Source: Hyphomicrobiales bacterium (GTDB lineage Bacteria > Pseudomonadota > Alphaproteobacteria > Rhizobiales > Rhizobiaceae). Taken from it: a stretch of 64,000 bases of DNA. Below, piece after piece: positions 8,510 to 16,402 of the stretch. The stretch is from assembly GCA_900468625.1 (NCBI GenBank), contig UBUL01000024.1:124001-188000 (forward strand). The letters run 5' to 3'. Numbering within the stretch: position 1 is the stretch's first letter; each line of letters begins with the position of its first letter. A model generated the notes under the pieces. It ran no database searches. It was not told the origin of the DNA and saw only the letters and a program-made list of their open reading frames with translations. A program made the position numbers and the translations under genes.

Positions 8510-8977
8510 ATGGCTGACCTCTCCTCCCTGAAGGATCTCGGCACGACGTCGGAAGCTGCTGCTCCGGTTCACGTCCGCAAGGTCGATTCGTTCGGCCGCT
8601 CCTACGCGACCGGCAAGCGCAAGGATGCCGTCGCCCGCGTATGGGTCAAGGCCGGCTCCGGCAAGATCATCGTCAACGGCAAGGACTACACGGCTTATTT
8701 CGCCCGTCCGGTTCTGCAGATGATCCTGCGTCAGCCGATCGTCGCCGCTGCCCGTGACGGCCAGTTCGACATCATCGCAACCGTTGCCGGCGGCGGTCTT
8801 TCCGGCCAGGCCGGTGCCGTTCGTCACGGCCTGTCCAAGGCGCTCACCTACTTCGAGCCGGGCCTGCGCTCGGTCCTGAAGAAGGGTGGCTTCCTGACGC
8901 GCGACAGCCGCGTTGTCGAACGTAAGAAGTACGGCCGCGCAAAGGCACGTCGTTCGTTCCAGTTCTCCAAGCGTTAA
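8510..8977 (+). CDS. rpsI: 30S ribosomal protein S9
   Basis: This 155-residue protein contacts the P-site tRNA through its C-terminal tail. It has an alphaproteobacterial N-terminal extension of about 25 residues, then [17 protein letters not shown], the [15 protein letters not shown] block and the basic C-terminus [16 protein letters not shown]. It is co-transcribed with rplM and is followed by an intrinsic terminator. Confidence 0.99.
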   Translation: MADLSSLKDLGTTSEAAAPVHVRKVDSFGRSYATGKRKDAVARVWVKAGSGKIIVNGKDYTAYFARPVLQMILRQPIVAAARDGQFDIIATVAGGGLSGQAGAVRHGLSKALTYFEPGLRSVLKKGGFLTRDSRVVERKKYGRAKARRSFQFSKR

Positions 8978-9002
8978 TCGCTTGCCCGAGACGGGATTTT
9001 GG

Positions 9003-9035
9003 AAAGGCCGGGGATTTCCTCGGCCTTTTTCTTTT
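9003..9035 (+). terminator. Intrinsic terminator of rplM-rpsI
   Basis: AAGGCCG and CGGCCTT form a stem extended by a few more pairs across one mismatch, followed by TTTTTCTTTT, about 25 bases after the rpsI stop. Confidence 0.85.
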
Positions 9036-9118
9036 GTAATCTTAGGGAAAAGAGCAATTCCGCCAGGCAAAAGACAAGTTTTGCGGCAAAGTCCGACCAC
9101 AAGCATCGGGGGAATTCC

Positions 9119-9382
9119 ATGCGTGGATTCATCTTTTCGCTTCTGCTCTTGATCGCCGGCGTCTCGCCGGCTCTTTGCGAGAATGCCAAACCGGCCAAGC
9201 CTGCCGAAAGGGCGGCGAACATGCAGAGTATGCGGGATTTTCTTCAGGCGAACCCGGATTGCCGGGAGTTCAACGACAACTGCTCCTATTGCGTCGTGAG
9301 AGACGGGAGGGCCGACTGCTCGACGCCGCAGATCGCCTGCGTGAAAAAGGCGTATCAATGCACGGCGAGATCGGGCAAATAA
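9119..9382 (+). CDS. Small secreted cysteine-rich protein
   Basis: The 87-residue product starts MRGFIFSLLLLIAGVSPALC, a Sec signal peptide. The C at residue 20 could be a lipobox cysteine (SPALC) but the preceding residues are not ideal. The mature part holds six further cysteines in C-x5-C-x2-C, C-x6-C and a final YQCTAR, suggesting disulfides. The start was set by a GGGGGA ribosome-binding site just upstream. Function is unknown. Confidence 0.8.
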   Translation: MRGFIFSLLLLIAGVSPALCENAKPAKPAERAANMQSMRDFLQANPDCREFNDNCSYCVVRDGRADCSTPQIACVKKAYQCTARSGK

Positions 9383-9445
9383 GCGTCGAGCACATTCGCC
9401 TGCTTTGACTAAACCGGAATTCCGTTCGCTCCCGTGAGGTACGCC

Positions 9446-9823
9446 ATGAGCACGCACAGAACATCCCGTTTTGCGGCCACGCCCGAGCCGCCTTATTACA
9501 TCGTTTCCTTCGCTTCGATCCGAACGGAAGGAGACAATGGTTACGGCGCGATGGGCGAGCGCATGGAAGCGTTGGCGCTGGCGCAAGAGGGCTGTCTCGG
9601 GCTTGAAAGCGCGAGAGGCGACGACGGCTTCGGCATCACCAATTCTTTCTGGCGGGACGAGGAAAGCATCCGCGCCTGGAAGAACGTCGTCGCCCATCTT
9701 GCGGCGCAAAAACTCGGTCGCGAGCGCTGGTATGAGCAATACAAAGTTCGCATAGCGCGGGTAGAACGGGCTTATGATTTCAAGCTGAGCAAAGGAGACA
9801 CCCTTGCCGAGCACGTCGATTGA
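9446..9823 (+). CDS. Antibiotic biosynthesis monooxygenase-like (ABM) protein
   Basis: The 125-residue product has the ferredoxin-like ABM fold: YYIVSFASIRTEGD as first strand, EALALAQEGCLGLESARG as the turn into the second strand, and SFWRDEESIRAWKNVVAHL as the characteristic helix with WYEQYKVRIARVE at the end. GAGG 7 bases before the ATG supports this start over a GTG four codons earlier. It overlaps speB by 20 bases and is probably co-expressed with it. Members range from quinol oxygenases to haem-degrading enzymes, so activity is unassigned. Confidence 0.82.
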   Translation: MSTHRTSRFAATPEPPYYIVSFASIRTEGDNGYGAMGERMEALALAQEGCLGLESARGDDGFGITNSFWRDEESIRAWKNVVAHLAAQKLGRERWYEQYKVRIARVERAYDFKLSKGDTLAEHVD

Positions 9824-10757
9824 TCACGCCTTTACCGCGACCGGCTTGACCTCTGCCGCCAGCGACCCGACATTCGCCGGCGCTCTCTCCTTCATGCGCC
9901 GCCGCTTCACCAAATCCCTTGAGGGTGCCGATGCCGTGGTATGGGGCATCCCCTTCGATGCCGCGACCTCCAACCGGCCTGGAACGCGCTTCGGGCCGCA
10001 GGCGATCCGCCGTGCTTCGGCGATCTTCGACAACGATCCGCAATATCCTTTCAGCCGCGATCTCTTCGCCGAGATGGCCGTGATCGACTATGGCGACTGC
10101 CTGCTCGATTACGGCAATCATCAGGATACGCCCGCCGCAATCGAAAGACAGGCGACGGCAATCCTCGACAGCGGCGCCTTCCTGCTGACGCTCGGCGGCG
10201 ATCACTTCGTCACGTGGCCGCTGTTGAAGGCCCACGTCGCCAAGCATGGGCCGCTGGCGCTGGTTCAGTTCGACGCCCACCAGGACACCTGGTTCGATGA
10301 CGGCAGGCGTATCGACCACGGCTCATTTGTCGCCCGGGCCGCGCGCGACGGGCTGATCGACCCGGACCGCTCCATACAGATCGGCATCCGCACGCATGCG
10401 CCTGACGACTTCGGCATTCACATGCTCTACGGCCATCAGATCGAGGACATGAGCGCCGGGGACATCACTTCGACGATCATCTCCCATACCAAGGGCGCGC
10501 CCACCTATCTGACCTTCGACATCGACTGCCTCGATCCGGCCTATGCGCCCGGCACGGGAACGCCGGTGGCCGGCGGTCCCTCCAGCGCCAAGGTCCTCTC
10601 GGTGCTGCAGAGACTGCATCAGCTGGACATCAGGGGCGCCGACGTCGTCGAAGTCTCGCCGGCCTACGATCACGCCGATATCACCGCCATTGCAGGGGCA
10701 ACGGTGGCGATGTATATGCTCGGTCTGCATGCCGAAAGGCGCGCGTCTGGTCGCTGA
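9804..10757 (+). CDS. speB: Agmatinase (ureohydrolase family)
   Basis: This 317-residue enzyme would hydrolyse agmatine to putrescine and urea with a binuclear manganese centre. The metal ligands are visible: LTLGGDHFVTWP, VQFDAHQDTW and TFDIDCLDPAYAPGTGTP. The start is a TTG with a strong AAGGAGA ribosome-binding site 5 bases upstream, inside the end of the preceding ABM gene. The neighbouring argC fits an arginine and polyamine context. Related guanidine ureohydrolases share these motifs, so the substrate is probable, not proven. Confidence 0.9.
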   Translation: MPSTSIDHAFTATGLTSAASDPTFAGALSFMRRRFTKSLEGADAVVWGIPFDAATSNRPGTRFGPQAIRRASAIFDNDPQYPFSRDLFAEMAVIDYGDCLLDYGNHQDTPAAIERQATAILDSGAFLLTLGGDHFVTWPLLKAHVAKHGPLALVQFDAHQDTWFDDGRRIDHGSFVARAARDGLIDPDRSIQIGIRTHAPDDFGIHMLYGHQIEDMSAGDITSTIISHTKGAPTYLTFDIDCLDPAYAPGTGTPVAGGPSSAKVLSVLQRLHQLDIRGADVVEVSPAYDHADITAIAGATVAMYMLGLHAERRASGR

Positions 10758-10839
10758 GCCGGCTGTTATCATTTTGAATCAACTTCATGGCAAACTGAGT
10801 CCGGAAACACTCTCAACCTATTGAAAGAGCAGGAATAAG

Positions 10840-11772
10840 ATGGCACCGAAGATCTTCATCGATGGCGAACACGGAACCACGGGCTTGCAGATCCGCACGC
10901 GCATGGCCGACCGCCGCGATGTCGAGCTGCTGTCCATTCCCGAAGCCGAGCGCCGCAATGCCGCCATGCGCGAGGACATGCTGAATAGCGCCGACATCGC
11001 CATTCTCTGCCTGCCCGACGACGCGTCGAAGGAAGCGGTGAAGATGGTGGCGGCCAACAATAATGTCCGTGTCATCGATACCTCGACAGCCTTCCGCATC
11101 CATCCCGACTGGGCCTACGGCTTTGCCGAAATGGACAAGAATCAGGGCAACCGGATCAAGGCTTCGCGCTTCGTCGCCAATCCGGGCTGCTATCCGACCG
11201 GTGCCATCGGCCTCATCCGGCCGCTGCGTGCCGCCGGCATCATCCCTGCGGGCTATCCCGTGACGGTGAATGCCGTTTCCGGCTATACCGGCGGCGGCAA
11301 GCAGATGATCGCGCAGATGGAAAACCCGGATCATCCGGATGCAATCACTGCACCGCACTTCCTCTACGGTCTGCCGCTGACCCACAAGCATGTGCCCGAA
11401 ATGACGACGCACGGCCTGCTGGATCGTGCACCGATCTTTTCGCCGTCCGTCGGCCGTTTCCCGCAGGGCATGATCGTTCAGGTGCCGCTGCATCTCGGCG
11501 ATCTTGCCGAGGGCGCGACGCTCGAAAGCATCCATGCGGCGCTTTCCGACCATTATGCCGGCCAGGATATAGTCCAGGTCGTTTCGCTTGAGGAGAGCCG
11601 CAGCCTGCCGCGGATCAATGCCGTCGAGCTCGCCGGCAAGGACACAATGAAGCTGTTCGTCTTCGGCACGCCTGGTGCTGCCCAGGTCAATTTGGTGGCG
11701 CTGCTCGACAATCTCGGCAAGGGCGCATCGGGTGCCGCCGTGCAGAACATGGACCTGATGCTGAGCGTCTAA
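10840..11772 (+). CDS. argC: N-acetyl-gamma-glutamyl-phosphate reductase (type 2)
   Basis: This 310-residue NADPH enzyme catalyses the third step of arginine synthesis. It is the shorter ArgC form found in many alphaproteobacteria. The N-terminus [18 protein letters not shown] binds NADP; the catalytic cysteine is C117 in [13 protein letters not shown]; and HKHVPEM lies in the substrate region. It follows speB by 82 bases and ends before a terminator. Confidence 0.96.
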   Translation: MAPKIFIDGEHGTTGLQIRTRMADRRDVELLSIPEAERRNAAMREDMLNSADIAILCLPDDASKEAVKMVAANNNVRVIDTSTAFRIHPDWAYGFAEMDKNQGNRIKASRFVANPGCYPTGAIGLIRPLRAAGIIPAGYPVTVNAVSGYTGGGKQMIAQMENPDHPDAITAPHFLYGLPLTHKHVPEMTTHGLLDRAPIFSPSVGRFPQGMIVQVPLHLGDLAEGATLESIHAALSDHYAGQDIVQVVSLEESRSLPRINAVELAGKDTMKLFVFGTPGAAQVNLVALLDNLGKGASGAAVQNMDLMLSV

Positions 11773-11800
11773 ATCACGCGACGCAAATCGAAGCCTTACC

Positions 11801-11845
11801 GCTCGGCCTAGTCATCCGCAGAGGATCGATTGGGCCGAGCTTTTT
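11801..11845 (+). terminator. Intrinsic terminator after argC
   Basis: GCTCGGCC pairs perfectly with GGCCGAGC across a 24-base loop and is followed by TTTTT, about 30 bases past the argC stop. Confidence 0.75.
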
Positions 11846-12202
11846 CATGCCGGCAAGGGGATCTCCGCGATTTCGCGTTGCCAATGGCCTTCGGCCACAT
11901 TTCCGCCTTCCCTCTAAATTAGCTGGCACTGCACGGAAAAGTGATCGACCGTGAGGCTCCGCGACCAATTGCCGGCCGGATTTGCCCTCTAATGGCTTCA
12001 CTGGTCCGGACGAACGGGCACTCAAAGGCATCCCTTTTTTCAATGAATATCCAAGAATGAGCCATCGTAAAGGAATTGGTTACCATAATTCGGCATGCTT
12101 CCAGACAGTCGGCAAAGTGGTGGCCGGACGCGAATTCCGCGTCAAGGCGCGTGTGCATTTGTGAGCCGGCATAGTGTCTGTGTAGTTTGGATAACGAGTA
12201 TC
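11846..12202. other. Intergenic region before the DUF2778 gene
   Basis: These 357 bases hold no convincing gene. The frame of the downstream gene stays open to 12095 but those codons lack the composition of the protein. The 3' end should contain the promoter of the DUF2778 gene; no clear -35/-10 pair was recognised. Confidence 0.5.
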
Positions 12203-13519
12203 ATGGCGTTTGCGATCGAAACGTTCGGTAACTTCAATTCGCGTTCCGGCTACGCCCCGCGATCGAGAAAACCCTTCAGCATCCGTCCCGGCACCCTGGC
12301 CACCGGCGTCGCCGTAGCAGCCTTCGCCTGGGTCACCGCAACGCTGATAACGACGCAATCGATGGTGCTGTCCCTCCCCGGCGCGGCGGCATCGGCCGAT
12401 AGTTTCCTTGCACCGCGCGCTTCCGCCTTCATCGTTCCCCAAAGCCATATGGCGCACCCCGCCCGTTTCTCGGCTCAGATAACGTCGCTGGACGGACAAA
12501 GCCGTTTCGGCGGCGCTCCCGCGGCCGATACTGAAGTTCAAACGAAAGCCGGCAGCGCGGGCGCGGTTCGCTTGCAACTGGCGAACGCGCTGGCACAGCA
12601 AACCTCCGAGATGAAGCAGGCGCAAAGTGCCGTGGCGAGCATCAAGGGCGGCCGCATCGAAGTGGCTGCGGCCTCCCCTGAGAAGATCGACCATCTGCGC
12701 AAGGTGATCGCCATAAATTTCGCCGCTACGGTACAATCGCTCAATCAGGCCAGGTATGCTGCTGCCTTGATGCCAGCCGCCGGCCCGATCAACACGGTGG
12801 CGCAGCCGGCTGCGGTCGCGTCCGCAGCGCCCGAGGTGAGCCTGCCTGCTATCGCCGAAGCCAAGCCCCTGCCCGCCAAGGATGCGGACATTGCCGTAGC
12901 CGAGGCGGTGCTGAATGTCATTCCCGAGGCCCGGCCTGCCCGCGAAACGCCGGTGCAACGCGCCAGCGCCACAAGCGCGATCGCAAAAGCAACGGGCAGC
13001 GACGTGCCCGTCCGGCCGCCATCGCGCCTCATGGCCTATGCCGATCCGGAGGACAGCTCCGTGCGCAAGGCCAAGCCTTTCATCAACCCCTTTGCGTCGA
13101 TCAGCCCCGGCGCAGGCACTGCGATCTACGATATCGAGGCGAAGACCGTTTATCTGCCGAGCGGCGAGCGCCTGGAGGCTCATTCCGGTCTCGGCCATAT
13201 GCGTGACAATCCTCGCTATGTCGACCGCAAAAACACCGGCCCGACGCCGCCTGAAACTTATAACCTGACATATAGGGAAAGCCTGTTCCATGGCGTGCAG
13301 GCGCTGCGCCTGACACCCGCAAACGGCGCCCGCGTCTACGGCCGCGACGGCTTGCTGGCTCATACCTACATGCTCAGAGGAGGCCGCGGCGAATCGAATG
13401 GCTGCGTGGTCTTTAAGGATTACAACCGCTTCCTGGCTGCCTTCAGGCGCGGCGAAATCAAGCGGCTGAAAGTCGTCTCGCGGATGTCGTCGGCGGCAAG
13501 CGTCGCCTCCGCGCGCTAA
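12203..13519 (+). CDS. DUF2778 (L,D-transpeptidase-like) envelope protein
   Basis: This 438-residue protein has a short cytoplasmic N-terminus, one membrane helix near residues 30-60 (TLATGVAVAAFAWVTATLI), a long Ala/Pro-rich periplasmic linker to about residue 300 and a C-terminal DUF2778 domain. The domain carries LAHTYMLRGGRGESNGCVVF, whose histidine, GRG and SNGC arrangement matches the catalytic site of YkuD-like transpeptidases and Tlde1-type peptidoglycan enzymes. It is probably a membrane-anchored cell-wall enzyme. The start at 12203 was chosen because upstream codons look non-coding. It is convergent with ctaA. Confidence 0.85.
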   Translation: MAFAIETFGNFNSRSGYAPRSRKPFSIRPGTLATGVAVAAFAWVTATLITTQSMVLSLPGAAASADSFLAPRASAFIVPQSHMAHPARFSAQITSLDGQSRFGGAPAADTEVQTKAGSAGAVRLQLANALAQQTSEMKQAQSAVASIKGGRIEVAAASPEKIDHLRKVIAINFAATVQSLNQARYAAALMPAAGPINTVAQPAAVASAAPEVSLPAIAEAKPLPAKDADIAVAEAVLNVIPEARPARETPVQRASATSAIAKATGSDVPVRPPSRLMAYADPEDSSVRKAKPFINPFASISPGAGTAIYDIEAKTVYLPSGERLEAHSGLGHMRDNPRYVDRKNTGPTPPETYNLTYRESLFHGVQALRLTPANGARVYGRDGLLAHTYMLRGGRGESNGCVVFKDYNRFLAAFRRGEIKRLKVVSRMSSAASVASAR

Positions 13520-13565
13520 GCGCAGGCCGCGAAGTTTTGCGCGACACACCTTGAGAGGATTGGAT

Positions 13566-13586
13566 TTGAGGCGCGACGCGCCTCAA
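13566..13586. terminator. Bidirectional hairpin between DUF2778 gene and ctaA
   Basis: TTGAGGCGCG and CGCGCCTCAA are a perfect 10-bp inverted repeat around a single A. It covers the ctaA stop codon and lies 46 bases past the convergent upstream gene. There is no T tract, so it is called on symmetry and position. Confidence 0.5.
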
Positions 13587-14686
13587 TCTCTCACCACGAT
13601 CGATGTCTGGCGCGGCAGTTCGCCATAGAAGCCGCGCCAATTGGCAATTGCAAAGCCGAAGACGATCAGGGCGCCGGCCTGGTGCGCGAGAGCCAGATGC
13701 AGCGGCACATGCAGCAGCAGCGTCGAAATGCCGAGGATTGCCTGGATCAGCACGAGCACGAAGAGCACGACGGACCGGCGGGCATGTGTCGTTTGCGCCG
13801 CCGCACGCAAAGAGACGATCATGTTGATGGCCACAACGATGAACAGCGCATAGGCGCCGAGACGGTGAACGAACTGGACCGTCTTGGGGTTCTCGAAGAA
13901 ATTGATCCAGGCTGGCGACTGTATGAAAAGATCTCCCGGTACGACGGCGCCGTCCATCAGCGGCCAGGTATTGTAGCTGAGACCCGCATCGAGACCGGCG
14001 ACAAGCGCACCGAGGTAGATCTGGAACAGCGCCATGAAAGCGATGAGACCGGCGAGTTTCGCCGAATGGCGGGTCGGCGGCGGTTCGTTCGAATGCGGCG
14101 ACAAGGCCCGCATGAACCACATGCAGGCGGCAAAGATCAGACAGGCGGTGACGAGATGGGTCGCGAGACGATACTGACTGACGTCGGTGCGCGCTTCCAG
14201 GCCCGAGGACACCATCCACCAGCCGATCGCTCCCTGAAGACCGCCGAGCGCGAAAATGCCGGCAAGCGGCAGCCAGAGTTTCCGCTCGACACGGCCGGTC
14301 AGGACGAAGAACAGCAGAGGCAGGCCGAAGATGACGCCGATGGTGCGTGCCAACAGGCGGTGCGCCCATTCCCACCAGAATATGCCCTTGAACTCCTCGA
14401 CCGTCATATCCTTGTTCAGGATCTGGAATTGCGGGATGCGCTTGTAGAGGTCGAATTCGTCCTGCCATTCCTGCGCATTCAGTGGCGGGATGACACCATG
14501 GATCGGCTGCCATTGGGTGATCGACAGGCCGGAATTGGTAAGGCGCGTTGCGCCGCCCACCAGCACGAGACCGAAGAGAACCAGAAGCACGCAGGCCAGC
14601 CAGATGCGGATGGCGCGGCGGTTGCCGTCCTGGCGAGCCATTTCCTTCAAAATAGCCTGTTCGGTCGTAAAATTAGCGGCGGCCAT
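13583..14686 (-). CDS. ctaA: Heme A synthase (COX15/CtaA)
   Basis: This 367-residue inner-membrane enzyme oxidises the C8 methyl of heme O to a formyl, giving heme A for cytochrome aa3 oxidase. Eight hydrophobic helices are visible. The haem-ligand histidines appear in WWEWAHRLLARTIG, YRLATHLVTAC, QFVHRLGAYALF and LHLALAHQAGALIV. Length and the QWQPIHGVIPPLN block near residue 60 match the alphaproteobacterial COX15 type. It is monocistronic, convergent with the DUF2778 gene. Confidence 0.96.
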   Translation of the reverse strand: MAAANFTTEQAILKEMARQDGNRRAIRIWLACVLLVLFGLVLVGGATRLTNSGLSITQWQPIHGVIPPLNAQEWQDEFDLYKRIPQFQILNKDMTVEEFKGIFWWEWAHRLLARTIGVIFGLPLLFFVLTGRVERKLWLPLAGIFALGGLQGAIGWWMVSSGLEARTDVSQYRLATHLVTACLIFAACMWFMRALSPHSNEPPPTRHSAKLAGLIAFMALFQIYLGALVAGLDAGLSYNTWPLMDGAVVPGDLFIQSPAWINFFENPKTVQFVHRLGAYALFIVVAINMIVSLRAAAQTTHARRSVVLFVLVLIQAILGISTLLLHVPLHLALAHQAGALIVFGFAIANWRGFYGELPRQTSIVVRD

Positions 14687-14798
14687 GGCGTCTCCCTTCG
14701 ATCAGGCTGTTGATTTGCCCGATAGGCGCGTGCAAAACAAGTCCCGGGAGTTTGCGGCATGCCGTCGCGGCATGCTGTCATAATGAGGAGAAAAACCC

Positions 14799-15008
14799 GT
14801 GCCCCTTCGCCTGCGCAAATTCATCGGCATGATCCTGCTCGTGCTGCTGGTTGCAATCTATGCGATCGTTGCCATGATCGTTGCAGTGCGAACGCTTGCA
14901 GATCAACCCGGCTGGGTACATTTCCTGTATTTCTTTTTTAGCGGCATCGTCTGGGTGCTGCCGGCGATGGGCATCATTAAATGGATGGCGGGATCGCGCC
15001 CGCAATGA
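14799..15008 (+). CDS. DUF2842 small membrane protein
   Basis: This 69-residue protein has two membrane helices, roughly residues 8-31 and 41-64. The sequence RKFIGMILLVLLVAIYA followed by FFFSGIVWVLPAMGIIKWM is typical of the DUF2842 family, which is restricted to alphaproteobacteria and often lies near COX15. Translation starts at GTG with GAGGAG 9 bases upstream. No function is known; the position beside ctaA hints at a link with respiratory-chain assembly but this is inference. Confidence 0.88.
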   Translation: MPLRLRKFIGMILLVLLVAIYAIVAMIVAVRTLADQPGWVHFLYFFFSGIVWVLPAMGIIKWMAGSRPQ

Positions 15009-15142
15009 CCTTTGCACTGGCGCGATTCACACAAGACTAACCCTGATCCGCGCCTTATCCGGCGCAGGTGTCTCATCTTAAGCCAAAAATAAGCCGTTAC
15101 CCGCCAGACTGCGTTCGAATACCGCGGAGCGGAGAAGATCGG

Positions 15143-16402
15143 ATGCAGACCCAGACGCGAGATATCGCCGGCATGGCCGCTGCCGAGGCAGCGGGTGAAC
15201 GGATTGCATCCCTTCCGATGCAGCCTGCCGCCGTCGCCCCGCTGCGGATCGACGTCTTTGACAGCATGGCACCGCTCGAGGCGGAGTGGCGTGCGCTGGA
15301 GCGGGACGATCTCTCGTCGCTGCACCAGAGCTACGACTGGTGCACGGCCTGGGCGGAGAGCTTCGGGCATCCCCTTGCCATCCTTCGCGGCTCCATCGAA
15401 GATCGCATCGCCTTCATCCTGCCGCTCGAGATCATTCGCGGCCGCGGAATAAGACGGGCCGAATTCATCGGCGCGCGCCACAGCAATATCAATACCGGCC
15501 TGTTTTCGCCGGAGTTCCTGGCGAATGGAGACCTGACCTCAGCCCAGACGGCAGCCATCGCGGCAGCCTTGCGCAGCAAGGCCGATCTCGCCGTCCTGCG
15601 CAACGTGCCGCTTGAATGGCGCGGCCGTAAAAATCCGCTCGCGGCACTGCCCGCCATCGAAAATCAGAACCATGCCTTCCAGCTACCCTTCCTCGGCAGT
15701 TTCGAAGCAAGTCTGAAGCAGGTGAACGCCAAGCGGCGGCGCAAGAAATTCAAGCACCAGAGCCGGGTTCTCGATGCCAAAGGCGGCTACGAGCATGTGA
15801 TTGCCGAGCCCGACCAGCAGCACGCGCTTCTCGACCTCTTCTTTCGCCAGAAGGCGGTACGCTTCAAGGATGCCGGCCTGCCCGACGTCTTCGATGACGT
15901 TCCGACCCGATCGGCCTTCCATAGGCTGCTGCGGCAGAACGAGGACGGTGGCTTCGATGCGACGCTGCAGATGCACGCGCTGCGGCTGAAGGGAGAGCAT
16001 GAGGGACATATACCCGCGGTCGCAGCATTGTCTCGCAAGGGAGATCACGTCATCTGCCAGTTTGCCTCTATCGACGAGGCCACCGTTGCCGAGGCAAGCC
16101 CCGGCGAATTGCTTTTCTGGCTGATGATCGAGCGGCTGCATCGCGAAGGCGCCGCCCTCTTCGATTTCGGCATCGGCGACCAGATCTACAAGCGCTCCTG
16201 GTGCCCGATGGAGACCGTGCAGCATGACCTGTTCCTGCCTGTCTCAGGCATTGGCAATCTGGCTGCGATGGCACAACGGGGCGTCACGCGCACGAAGACA
16301 GCGATCAAATCCAATCGAAAGCTCTATTCGTTCATCCAGCGACTGCGGGCGCGACGCGGCGCCGGCGCAGCGGCGGACAACAGCGACAGCGACGGCGATT
16401 GA
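15143..16402 (+). CDS. CelD/BcsL-type GNAT acetyltransferase
   Basis: This 419-residue protein belongs to the FemAB-like acetyltransferase group often encoded with exopolysaccharide or cellulose genes. The N-terminal part has LEAEWRALERD and SYDWCTAWAESFG, typical of BcsL-like proteins. The C-terminal acetyltransferase half contains EGHIPAVAALSRKGDHVIC, SPGELLFWLMIERLHREG and FDFGIGDQIYKRSWCP. ATG at 15143 follows GGAG; the frame is open upstream but without a site. It abuts the co-polymerase gene tail to tail. It may decorate the polysaccharide with acyl groups. Confidence 0.85.
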   Translation: MQTQTRDIAGMAAAEAAGERIASLPMQPAAVAPLRIDVFDSMAPLEAEWRALERDDLSSLHQSYDWCTAWAESFGHPLAILRGSIEDRIAFILPLEIIRGRGIRRAEFIGARHSNINTGLFSPEFLANGDLTSAQTAAIAAALRSKADLAVLRNVPLEWRGRKNPLAALPAIENQNHAFQLPFLGSFEASLKQVNAKRRRKKFKHQSRVLDAKGGYEHVIAEPDQQHALLDLFFRQKAVRFKDAGLPDVFDDVPTRSAFHRLLRQNEDGGFDATLQMHALRLKGEHEGHIPAVAALSRKGDHVICQFASIDEATVAEASPGELLFWLMIERLHREGAALFDFGIGDQIYKRSWCPMETVQHDLFLPVSGIGNLAAMAQRGVTRTKTAIKSNRKLYSFIQRLRARRGAGAAADNSDSDGD